Origin: DATCZS01 sp036525795
GTDB lineage: Bacteria; Actinomycetota; Acidimicrobiia; Spongiisociales; ZC4RG35
Assembly (NCBI GenBank): GCA_036525795.1
Contig: DATCZS010000082.1
Location: 1-20,420 of the forward strand
Reading direction: 5' to 3'
DNA: 20,420 nt
The position numbers and the translations under genes are program-made. Below are positions 1 through 7,249 of this stretch, piece by piece. Each line of letters starts with the position of its first letter. Position 1 is the first letter of the stretch. A model generated the notes under the pieces. The model had not been told where the DNA came from and did no database searches. It saw nothing but the letters and a program-made list of their open reading frames with translations.

Positions 1-96
1 GGACACGGGACAGCGCCGCCGTTGCGCATGTGGCGACGTTGTGCTCTGGCAGCGTCGCCACGCTCGCGGTTGGCTGGAGTCGCAGTCGAGGGGACG

Positions 97-1239
97 ATGT
101 TGATCGCCGCTCCGATACCGGCGACCCGGCACGCCGCATCCAGGTCCCGCGCCATCGACAATCTCAAGACGGTCCTCGTTGCGGGTGTGATCGTCGGTCA
201 CACCACCATGGCATGGACGGGGCTGGGCGACTGGGTGTTCTTCGAGCCTCCCGTCCGCGAGCCGCTCCTCACCGTGCTGGTGCTGGCCGAGGTGGTGGCT
301 GCGCTGTTCGCCATCCCCCTGTTCTTCTTCGTTGCCGGGCTGTTCACGCCCCGATCGTTCGAGCGCAAGGGCCCCGGACGGTTTCTCAGAGGCCGTCTGG
401 TTCGGCTGGGCCTTCCCATGCTGTTCTACGTGGTCTTTCTGAGCCCACCGGTCGAGTACGTCGACCCCGGGTGGCAAGGCTGGGAGAGAGGGTTCTGGGC
501 GTTCCTTCCCGAGGTGTGGTGGCCGCCCGCCCCCGGGCCGACCTGGTTCCTGGGAGTGCTGCTGGTCTTCTCGGCCGGGTACGCCGCCATACGGACCGTG
601 CGGCCCAGACGGGACGCCCCGCCTGGCACCCCGAGACGGCGGACACTGGTGGTGGCGGTGCTGGCCATGGCGGCCGCCGCCTACGTCATCCGCATCTGGG
701 TCCCCCTCGGAGTCGAATTCGGGCGGCTGGCACTCGGGCAGGCACCCTCGTGGACCTTGGGTTTCGGTCTCGGTGCGATCGCCGCCGAACGCGGCTGGTT
801 GGATCCATTGCAACCCCGGGTCGCCAGGATCGCCCGTAGGTCGGCCTGGTCGGTCGCCGCCGGGATCGTCACCCTGATCATGGTCCTCGTCGCCTTCACC
901 GGTGCCGAGATGGAGCCGTTTGCCGGTGGAGGGGCCGCTCTCTCACTGGTGGTCGCCCTTCTCGAAGGGGTCCTGATCGTCTCGATGGCGTTCTGGCTGA
1001 TCGACCTGTTCCGCCGCCGGTTCGGCCGGCAACGCCACATCGCCCAGGCGATGAGTCGGGCTGCGTTCGCCGCCTACGTACTCCACCAACTCGTGCTCGT
1101 CGGACTGGTGCTGGGGAGCCGGCTGATCGACCTTCCCCCCGAGGTCGAGTACCTGGCGGTGTCGGTGCTCGGGGTGTCGATCAGCTTCGGATCGGGGTGG
1201 CTGGTCCTGCGCATCCCCGCCGTCTCCCGAGTGGTGTGA
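97..1239 (+). CDS. acyltransferase-3 family polytopic membrane protein
   Basis: The protein is about 380 residues and strongly hydrophobic, with around ten predicted membrane helices. It resembles the acyltransferase-3 (OpgC/OafA-like) family, which transfers acyl groups to extracytoplasmic glycans or lipids. What is seen: an N-terminal helix holding a histidine in a VGHTTMAW context (His35), the usual position of the family's catalytic His, a WFLGVLLVF helix in mid-protein, and a C-terminal AAYVLHQLVLVGL helix typical of the family. The ATG at 97 was chosen because GAGGGG lies just upstream (3-base spacing, rather short). In-frame TTG at 22 and ATG at 28 would add a 23-25-residue arginine-rich extension with no family look. 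It converges on the AOR gene and shows no functional tie to the rest of the window. The acyl acceptor is unknown. Confidence 0.75.
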   Translation: MLIAAPIPATRHAASRSRAIDNLKTVLVAGVIVGHTTMAWTGLGDWVFFEPPVREPLLTVLVLAEVVAALFAIPLFFFVAGLFTPRSFERKGPGRFLRGRLVRLGLPMLFYVVFLSPPVEYVDPGWQGWERGFWAFLPEVWWPPAPGPTWFLGVLLVFSAGYAAIRTVRPRRDAPPGTPRRRTLVVAVLAMAAAAYVIRIWVPLGVEFGRLALGQAPSWTLGFGLGAIAAERGWLDPLQPRVARIARRSAWSVAAGIVTLIMVLVAFTGAEMEPFAGGGAALSLVVALLEGVLIVSMAFWLIDLFRRRFGRQRHIAQAMSRAAFAAYVLHQLVLVGLVLGSRLIDLPPEVEYLAVSVLGVSISFGSGWLVLRIPAVSRVV

Positions 1240-1241
1240 GA

Positions 1242-1260
1242 CCGATGGCGCCGCCATCGG
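1242..1260. terminator. perfect inverted repeat between convergent genes
   Basis: Nine-base arms (CCGATGGCG and CGCCATCGG) flank a single central base, three bases after the stop of the membrane acyltransferase and about 55 bases beyond the stop of the convergent AOR gene. A GC-rich hairpin here could end transcription from either side, but no T-tract follows on either strand. The terminator role is inference from position and symmetry. The rest of the 75-base gap shows nothing else. Confidence 0.35.
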
Positions 1261-1314
1261 CGGCTCCCGGCCTCGAATCGCGTCGGCCAGGCGCCGGCCC
1301 GCCGCGTGCGGTGT

Positions 1315-3162
1315 CTAGCGGTACCCGTATGCCGCCGCCCGCTCGTCGAAGACGTCGATCACCTTCGAGCGCAGCTCTTCGAAGAACTCGGGCGTGTTGA
1401 AGTAGGGGAGCTTGCTTCCGCGGGCCGGCTGGTGCGCATCGGCCGGCAGCGAGTAGTCCTCGACCTCGAAGCCGACACGGCGTTCGGTGGCATACCCGCG
1501 CACCTGCGTGCGGTCGACGGCCCCCCGCAGGTCGTCTGCGGTGACCTCGAGCCCGGCGGCGATCCCGAGCGCCTCGGCGACCAGGACGGGATCGAGGGCG
1601 GCGAACTTGCACATCCCGGTCATGTCGTCGAGCAAGAACATCGGCCCGCGATTGGTGATGGCGTCCACCCAGTAGTCGATCCCGGTTTCCTTCTCCAGGA
1701 TCACCAGGAGGAACGTCTTCATCGACATGTGGCCCCCGGCCAGCGCCCACGGGTACCCGGGGTTGGAGTGCGGCACGTACGCCGGGAACTCGACACCCTT
1801 GGCCTGCATGGCGAAGTCGAGCGATCCGGTGCGCATCGCCAGCCGCAGCACTCCTTCGCCAACTTCGGGTAGCCGGCCCTCGGAGACGGCGTTGACCGCG
1901 GCGCGGATGGCGTCGTAGTCGCCGTAGGAAAGCCCATCCACCAGCGGGCGGTCGGGGTTGCGGCGATTCCACTCCATCACGTGGCCGAGGCTCACTCCGA
2001 GCGAGATCGAGTCCATACCCAGTTCGTCGACGAGCGCCACCAGATCGAGCGCCTTGTCGACGTCGTACAGACCCAGGTTGGATGACAGCAGGATGAACGG
2101 CTCGTAGTCCACCTTGGTGCGGAAGGGGCCCGCCTCGCCATCCACGTCGTCGTAGACGTTCTTGTGGCATTTGATCCCGCACAGGTAGCAGCTCTCCGCC
2201 TTGATCTCGTACGGGCCCTTCTCCACCTCCGGGCGGGTCAGCGCCACGCCGGCGTCGGTGCCGGTCGGGTTGAAGTTGAATTCGGGCAGGATCCCGTTCT
2301 TGTGCTGGAGCGGGACCTGCCGCCACGTGCCGCCGGCGCCGTCGTCGCGGTATGGCCAGCTTCCCTTCCCGAGGTTGATCTCCTTGTTGATGTCGCGCAG
2401 CCCCCTCGAACTCACCTTGGGGTTGGGGGCGTCGGCGGCGATCGCGAACAGATTCTTGGAGGCGAGCACGCCTCCGTATCCGCCCCGCCCGCAGAACCGG
2501 GCCTTGGGGTCGCCGGTCTTCAACTGGTTCTCGGTCGAGAGGGCGATGGAGGCGTAGCGCACCGTCTCGTAGTTCTGGGCGGCGGGCCCGATCACGGCGA
2601 AGTGGGCCTCCGGGTAGCGCCCGTGGAGGGTCATGATGCGGTCGTTGACGTGCAGTTCCCCCAGGTCGGAGGCGTCGAGGAACTCGAAGTTCGCCGGCCC
2701 GTAGGGGCCGTCGGGGTCGTCGGCCGGTGTGAGATGGATGAGTCTCGGCGAGGCGGCGCGACCGGTGAACACGACCTCGTCGATGCCCAGGCCGCGCAGC
2801 TTGGTGCCGAACTTGCCGCTGCCGGCGCTCCACATCAGTCCCGGCCTGCCGTTGCGCGACATCTTGAGCGGTGAGTAGCCGTGGAAGTACGTGCGCAGAC
2901 CGGTCATCACCCTGGTGCCGCTGAGCAGACCCAGATTCATCACGATCGGCGCCGCCGGGTCGTACGGGTCGTCGACCACGGTGCCGGCCAGCAGTTTGGT
3001 GGCGCGGGCGATCCCGCCCAGGACGTCCTCCAGGTCTTCGCATGGGACCCGTTCGAAGCTGACCGTCTCGGTGGTGAGATCCACCCGGTAGCGGTTCACC
3101 GAGAAGGCGGTGGGCGGCTTCAACGCGGCCTCCTGGGCCTCGCTCTCGGTCTCTACCGGCAT
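1315..3162 (-). CDS. aor: tungsten-type aldehyde:ferredoxin oxidoreductase (AOR family)
   Basis: At 615 residues this is the normal length for the AOR family, which oxidises aldehydes to carboxylates using a tungsten bis-pyranopterin and one [4Fe-4S] cluster, passing electrons to ferredoxin. Seen: the N-terminal beta domain with the PIVMNLGLLSGT and GLMWSAGSGKFG segments, the GRGGYGGVLASKN cofactor loop (residues 225-237), the cluster motif CxxCxxxC at Cys325, Cys328 and Cys332, and the distant fourth cysteine Cys518 in a DDMTGMCKF context. The ATG has an excellent ribosome site, GGAGGT, 8 bases upstream. It is the last gene of the cofactor block, 72 bases after the MoeA-PBP gene. No ferredoxin-like AorA or flavin AorC subunit lies beside it, so its electron partner is elsewhere. 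Subfamily substrate (AOR, FOR, GAPOR or a BamB-like enzyme) cannot be settled by eye; the tungsten assignment is from family knowledge. Confidence 0.93.
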   Translation of the reverse strand: MPVETESEAQEAALKPPTAFSVNRYRVDLTTETVSFERVPCEDLEDVLGGIARATKLLAGTVVDDPYDPAAPIVMNLGLLSGTRVMTGLRTYFHGYSPLKMSRNGRPGLMWSAGSGKFGTKLRGLGIDEVVFTGRAASPRLIHLTPADDPDGPYGPANFEFLDASDLGELHVNDRIMTLHGRYPEAHFAVIGPAAQNYETVRYASIALSTENQLKTGDPKARFCGRGGYGGVLASKNLFAIAADAPNPKVSSRGLRDINKEINLGKGSWPYRDDGAGGTWRQVPLQHKNGILPEFNFNPTGTDAGVALTRPEVEKGPYEIKAESCYLCGIKCHKNVYDDVDGEAGPFRTKVDYEPFILLSSNLGLYDVDKALDLVALVDELGMDSISLGVSLGHVMEWNRRNPDRPLVDGLSYGDYDAIRAAVNAVSEGRLPEVGEGVLRLAMRTGSLDFAMQAKGVEFPAYVPHSNPGYPWALAGGHMSMKTFLLVILEKETGIDYWVDAITNRGPMFLLDDMTGMCKFAALDPVLVAEALGIAAGLEVTADDLRGAVDRTQVRGYATERRVGFEVEDYSLPADAHQPARGSKLPYFNTPEFFEELRSKVIDVFDERAAAYGYR

Positions 3163-3192
3163 TCTCGAACACCTCCGCTGGACTCGTGCACG

Positions 3193-3221
3193 ACTGTAAC
3201 GGATCGGGCGCCCGCCTCGAC
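3193..3221 (-). promoter_or_regulatory. weak candidate promoter for the AOR gene
   Basis: In the 72-base gap before AOR, the minus strand holds TACAGT (3198-3193), a reasonable -10 element that would place the transcript start about 25 bases before the AOR ATG and leave room for its GGAGGT. The hexamer 17 bases further upstream (GTCGAG) is a poor -35. An independent AOR promoter is therefore possible but weakly supported; read-through from the upstream genes is equally likely. Confidence 0.2.
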
Positions 3222-3234
3222 TCGGCGGCCTGCG

Positions 3235-5166
3235 TCAGTCGGTGAAACCGAGGGCGGCGAGACGCCGACGGACCGAAGGATCACAGAACAGCCGCCTGAG
3301 CGCTGCCACCGCCGGGCGGCCCCATCGGTCTTCCCGCACGGCGACGTCGTACCGCTCGTCTGCCACGAACCGGAATTGCAGACCGGCCGCCCGGGCGATG
3401 GTGTCGAGGGTCATGCCCCAGTCCGCCCGGCCCTGCTCGACCGCCGCCGCCACTGCGTGGTGGGTCCGCGCCTGGTGCAGGTAGCCCTCCGGGCGGGCTC
3501 CGGCCAGCACGCCGTCGATCAGGATGCGGGTACCGCTCCCCGGGTTGCGGTTGATCATCCTCCGCTCGCCGAGCCCGGCCAGGAAGGCCTGCTCGTCGTC
3601 GACCATCCCGGCGAGCGGGTCGTCCGACCGGAACACGATCCCCTGGCGCCGGCCGTATCCACGGATCAGGCGGACGCCTTCGGGGAGGAACGGCGTGTTG
3701 TACTCGCCCGTCTCCTCGTCGAGCAGGTGAACACCGGCTGCGTCGCCCTCGCCACGGGCCACGGCGGCCAGTCCGGCGGTGGAGCCAACCGGGATCGACT
3801 TCACCCGGAACCCTTCTGCGGCGACCAACCCGAGCACGTCGTCGAGGCCGATGCAGTGGCTGCCGATCGCCACCAGGTCGGCGGGCTGCAGTTCCGGGTC
3901 GATCAGGCGCACCTCGAGCTCCGTCCCCTCCTCCACATACTCGTGGTGGGCGGGGATGCGGATGAAGCCGTCGGCCCGAGCGAAGGCGGTGACGCTCCCC
4001 GACCCCGCTCCCAGCGGGTAGGCGGCCAGACCCGCCTCTCCCTCCACCAGGTCGACCAGCGTGTACTCGGTACGGCCCGGAACCGAGGTGATCCGCAGCG
4101 GCGTCACCGCCCGCACGGTGCGAAGGTCTCCGGCAGCCAGCCCGGCCAGCCGGCGGAGCAGAGGGGCGACGAACTCGTGGAACGTGAACACCGCGGAGGT
4201 GGGAAAGCCGGGCAGCACCACGATCGGCGTGCCGTCGACCACGGCCAGCAGGACCGGCTTGCCGGGCTTGAGCGCCACCCCGTGCACCACCACGCCTGGC
4301 GAGCCGGGGAATCGTTCGGACAGCGCCTGCACCACGGTGGCGTTGATGTCGCCCTCGCCCTTCGAGGTCCCCCCGGACAACAGCACCACGTCGACTGCAT
4401 CGGGTCCGGAGACGAGCGGAGCGACGGCGGCGTCGACCAGCCGCTCGTCGTCTCCCACGATCCCGCAGAGAACCGGCGCGCACCCCAATTCGGTCACCGA
4501 ATCCGCCAGCATCCTCTGGTTCGAGTCGTACACCTGCCCGACGCCAAGGGGCCGGCCAGGGGCGACGATCTCATCGCCGGTCGACACGATGCCGACCCGG
4601 GGGCGGGCCACGACCTCGACCAGGTCCGCCCCCACCGAGGCGAGCACCGTCGTCTCCCTGGCGGTGAGGCGGGCGCCGCGCCGCATCACCACCTCGCCCC
4701 GACCGATGTCCGAGCCGGCGAAGGTGATGTTCCCGCCGGGGACCGCGGGTCTCGACACCCGGATGCCCTCTGTGTGGGGCTCGGTGTACTCGACCATGAC
4801 CACTGCGTCTGCACCGCGCGGAACGACGCCACCGGTGGCGATCGACACGGCCGTACCCGGCGCCAGCTCGAATCCCGCCGGCGGGGCCTGTCCGGCGGCG
4901 AGCGCCAGGTGGTCGACGGCCAGCACCACCGGCTCCAGCTCCTCGGCTCCGAAGGTGTCCGCCGCGCGCACGGCGAACCCGTCGACGTTGGAGCGGTCGA
5001 ACGCCGGCACGTCCACTGCCGCGGTGACGTCGGCCGCCAGCACCCGGTGCAGGGCGGCATCGAGCGCCACCCGTTCTGCGCGCGGCTGCAGGTGGGCGCA
5101 CGCCTCGTCGAAGCGCCGGTGGGCCTCGCCCTCGTCGAGGACATCGAGAAACTGACGCTGCTTCAT
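3235..5166 (-). CDS. moeA: MoeA molybdotransferase fused to a C-terminal PBP-like domain
   Basis: This 643-residue protein joins a full MoeA (about residues 5-425) to a C-terminal periplasmic-binding-protein-like domain (about 430-640), a fusion known in MoeA families of archaea and bacteria. MoeA inserts molybdate or tungstate into adenylylated molybdopterin. Seen: the active-site VDGFAVRAADT (Asp62), STGDEI (195-200), SGGTSKGEGD (264-273), an intact KPGKP metal/nucleotide motif (300-304) and PGFPTS (319-324). The tail carries substrate-binding-type segments GSHCIGLDDVL, GSTAGLAAVARGEGDAAG and NRNPGSGTRILID. It has no signal peptide, so the binding domain is cytoplasmic and may sense oxyanion or cofactor (inference). 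The ATG at 5166 overlaps the TGA of the upstream MoaD-MoeA gene as ATGA, implying translational coupling. A longer open frame to 5472 lies inside the upstream gene and is rejected. Confidence 0.92.
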   Translation of the reverse strand: MKQRQFLDVLDEGEAHRRFDEACAHLQPRAERVALDAALHRVLAADVTAAVDVPAFDRSNVDGFAVRAADTFGAEELEPVVLAVDHLALAAGQAPPAGFELAPGTAVSIATGGVVPRGADAVVMVEYTEPHTEGIRVSRPAVPGGNITFAGSDIGRGEVVMRRGARLTARETTVLASVGADLVEVVARPRVGIVSTGDEIVAPGRPLGVGQVYDSNQRMLADSVTELGCAPVLCGIVGDDERLVDAAVAPLVSGPDAVDVVLLSGGTSKGEGDINATVVQALSERFPGSPGVVVHGVALKPGKPVLLAVVDGTPIVVLPGFPTSAVFTFHEFVAPLLRRLAGLAAGDLRTVRAVTPLRITSVPGRTEYTLVDLVEGEAGLAAYPLGAGSGSVTAFARADGFIRIPAHHEYVEEGTELEVRLIDPELQPADLVAIGSHCIGLDDVLGLVAAEGFRVKSIPVGSTAGLAAVARGEGDAAGVHLLDEETGEYNTPFLPEGVRLIRGYGRRQGIVFRSDDPLAGMVDDEQAFLAGLGERRMINRNPGSGTRILIDGVLAGARPEGYLHQARTHHAVAAAVEQGRADWGMTLDTIARAAGLQFRFVADERYDVAVREDRWGRPAVAALRRLFCDPSVRRRLAALGFTD

Positions 5167-6680
5167 GACAGGGCTCCCGGGTCGTAGAGGTGGACCTCGA
5201 TCTCGGTCCCCTCCGGGTATCCCTCCAGCCCCGCCGGGACGATCACGAAGCCGGTGGCCCGGGTCACAGAAGACAGCACCGACGCCCCCGACACCGCCAG
5301 CGGCTCGACCATCCGGTCGCGCACCATCACCCGGGCGTAGTCTGTGCGTCCGATCTGAGACACGATCCGGGTCCGGAGCGGCAGCCGCACGGTCCGGTAG
5401 GGCCAGGCCGGCGACAGGCCGGCGAGCGTGCGGATCACGGGTCCGGCGAAGAAGTCGTACGCGACGAGACACGACACCGGGTTGCCGGGGAGCACCAGCA
5501 CCGGCGCACCTCCGATCCGGCCCACACCGGAGGGCGACGAGGGGCGCATCGCCACGCCGTGCACCGACATCTCGCCCAACTCGGCGACCAGCAGCGGGAC
5601 CCGATCCTCGGTCCCCACCGACGCCGCCCCGGCGGTGACGATGACGTCGACCCCCCCGGAGGCCAGCGCCGCCCGCATGCGGCCGGCATCGTCTGGAAGC
5701 CTTTGCACCTCGGGTATTCCGCCGTCCCGGCCGACGAGCGCCGCCAGCATCGGAGAGTTCGAGTCGACGATCTTCGTGTCCGTGGGTCTCGCACCCGGAG
5801 CCAGCAGCTCGTCGCCCGACACGATGATCCGCACCCGGGGCAGGCGATGCACACCCACCGGGTCGTGGCCGATGGACGACAACAGCCCCAGGTCCTGGGG
5901 GAGAAGCCGCCGTCCCTTGGTGAGGACGGTGGTGCCCGGGTCGATGTCCTCACCGACCCGTCCGACGTTCCTCCCCGGCGACACCCCCGCCCTGATGGCA
6001 AGCCTCCCGTCGACTTCGTCGGCGTCCTCGGCCCGCACCACCGCGTCGGCCTCGTCGGGGACCGGTGCCCCGGTCATGATCCGGCACGCCCTTCCCGGCC
6101 CCACCGACCCGGGCGAGCCGGCGCCGGGCATCGACTGGCCCCCGACCTCAAAGACCGCCGGGTCGTACGTCGAGGCGCCGAAGGTGTCCTCCGCCCGGAC
6201 GGCGTAGCCGTCCATCGTGGCGCGCCGGAACGGCGGCACCGCCACCTCGCTCACCACATCGGAGGCCAGGACCCGGCCGGCGCACTCGGTGACGGACACC
6301 GCCTCCGACTCGAGCGGTTCCACCCCGTCGAGGGCGGCGGCGAGCGCCTCCTCGACGGTGGAGCGTTGGCGGAAGCCGCGCATGCGCACGTCGTCCGAGC
6401 CGCCCGCCACCGCCACGATCAGGTCGATCTCGTCGCCCGGGGCGACCGGCGTGGTGTCGAGCTGATCGGCATCAACTTCGGTCTCCCGGCAGAACAGGTG
6501 GAAGTGGCCGTGCAGCCGGTCGTCGTCGTCGAACAGACGGATGCGGGTGGCGGGGTGGGCGACGACGAGGGCGTCGAGCACCTCTCGCACGGTGGAGCCT
6601 TCGAGCTCCACCGTCTCGCGACCCTCTGTGTATCGGCGGAGTACATCGGGGAGGCGAACCGTCACCACGAGCGGCGTCAC
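5163..6680 (-). CDS. MoaD-MoeA fusion protein
   Basis: The 505-residue product joins an N-terminal ubiquitin-like MoaD/ThiS domain (residues 1-94) to a second MoeA (about 100-505). MoaD carries the sulfur that builds the molybdopterin dithiolene on its C-terminal Gly-Gly; MoeA inserts the metal. Seen: VTVRLPDVLRRY, TVREVLDALV and PGDEIDLIVAVAGG, ending in Gly93-Gly94, followed in frame without a stop by SDDVRMRGFRQR and the MoeA core with MDGYAVRAEDT (Asp157), VSGDELL and LPGNPVS. Unlike its neighbour, the usual KPGKP motif reads RPSSP (379-383) and SGGxSxG reads TAGAASVG. The GTG at 6680 overlaps the TGA of the upstream membrane gene as GTGA, which decides the start. A further in-frame extension to 7019 lies inside that gene and is rejected. 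Cleavage after Gly94 would be needed for a free MoaD; this is inference. Confidence 0.88.
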   Translation of the reverse strand: MTPLVVTVRLPDVLRRYTEGRETVELEGSTVREVLDALVVAHPATRIRLFDDDDRLHGHFHLFCRETEVDADQLDTTPVAPGDEIDLIVAVAGGSDDVRMRGFRQRSTVEEALAAALDGVEPLESEAVSVTECAGRVLASDVVSEVAVPPFRRATMDGYAVRAEDTFGASTYDPAVFEVGGQSMPGAGSPGSVGPGRACRIMTGAPVPDEADAVVRAEDADEVDGRLAIRAGVSPGRNVGRVGEDIDPGTTVLTKGRRLLPQDLGLLSSIGHDPVGVHRLPRVRIIVSGDELLAPGARPTDTKIVDSNSPMLAALVGRDGGIPEVQRLPDDAGRMRAALASGGVDVIVTAGAASVGTEDRVPLLVAELGEMSVHGVAMRPSSPSGVGRIGGAPVLVLPGNPVSCLVAYDFFAGPVIRTLAGLSPAWPYRTVRLPLRTRIVSQIGRTDYARVMVRDRMVEPLAVSGASVLSSVTRATGFVIVPAGLEGYPEGTEIEVHLYDPGALS

Positions 6681-7249
6681 ACCCCACCCGTCAGGCGGCG
6701 GACTCGGGCGACGGCCGCCCGGGTGGTGCGCCACAGTCCCCATCCCGCCAGGCCGCCGGCCGCTCCGAACACGACGTGGTTGACCAGGGCGGCAGAAAGG
6801 CCGTAGAGCTCGACGTTGCGGACGATGCCGGAGAGCCAGACGTTGACGAGCACGAAGACGAACTTGGCCACGTGCACCGCCACCCCGGCCGTCGCCGCCC
6901 CCAGGGCCCGGCCGAGGGGGAGCCGCCGAATCCCGGGGCCGTCGAGAAGGGCGGCCACCAGCCCGTACAACGCCAGGTTGTAGCCGAGCGAGTGGCCCAG
7001 CCCCACCGGAACCGACCACAGGCCCATCGAGACGCCGGCGACGGCTGCCATTCCCCTGCGCGGGTTCACCAGCCGACCCGAGATGAGCACGGCGATCCAG
7101 CCCACGCCGGCATGGCCGGGAATCCCGAGATGGAAGTCCAGGTACCGCTTGGCCAGTGCCGCCAGGAGCCCGATCGTCACGGCAAGGCCGAGGTCGAGGA
7201 CGATCGGACGTCTGTGCGAAGCCGCTCTAGTCGGGGCGAGCGTCTGCAT
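6677..7249 (-). CDS. polytopic membrane protein, possible ECF S-component-like transporter
   Basis: A 190-residue hydrophobic protein with five or six membrane helices (roughly residues 16-34, 45-61, 67-82, 89-103, 115-140, 150-172), a basic N-terminus and a basic tail. Size, helix count and glycine/alanine-rich helices with a short cytoplasmic R-rich end resemble the substrate-binding S components of energy-coupling-factor transporters, but I see no signature that names a ligand. It begins inside the end of the TiaS-like gene (23-base overlap) and ends in a GTGA overlap with MoaD-MoeA, so it is firmly part of the cofactor operon. A role in moving molybdate, tungstate, a pterin or another cofactor component is inference from context only. 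No TupABC, WtpABC or ModABC transporter and no ECF ATPase genes are in the window. Confidence 0.75.
   Translation of the reverse strand: MQTLAPTRAASHRRPIVLDLGLAVTIGLLAALAKRYLDFHLGIPGHAGVGWIAVLISGRLVNPRRGMAAVAGVSMGLWSVPVGLGHSLGYNLALYGLVAALLDGPGIRRLPLGRALGAATAGVAVHVAKFVFVLVNVWLSGIVRNVELYGLSAALVNHVVFGAAGGLAGWGLWRTTRAAVARVRRLTGGV

Noticed and set aside
1270..1312. Second GC-rich inverted repeat (GGCCAGGCGCCGGCC-like) near the AOR stop
   Set aside because: Short, imperfect symmetry expected by chance in DNA of this GC content.
1181..3172. Minus-strand Arg/Gly-rich open frame overlapping AOR in another frame
   Set aside because: AOR has all cofactor motifs in its own frame and a strong ribosome site; this frame is a low-complexity shadow.
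2881..5187. Plus-strand open frame of 768 codons opposite MoeA-PBP and AOR
   Set aside because: Antisense shadow of recognised genes, without any domain, and it crosses the gap between two genes.
6390..6410. Possible frameshift or missing stop between separate moaD and moeA genes
   Set aside because: The frame runs cleanly through the Gly-Gly codons into MoeA. An internal ATG (Met100) could start a separate MoeA, but there is no stop for MoaD, so a fusion is the direct reading.
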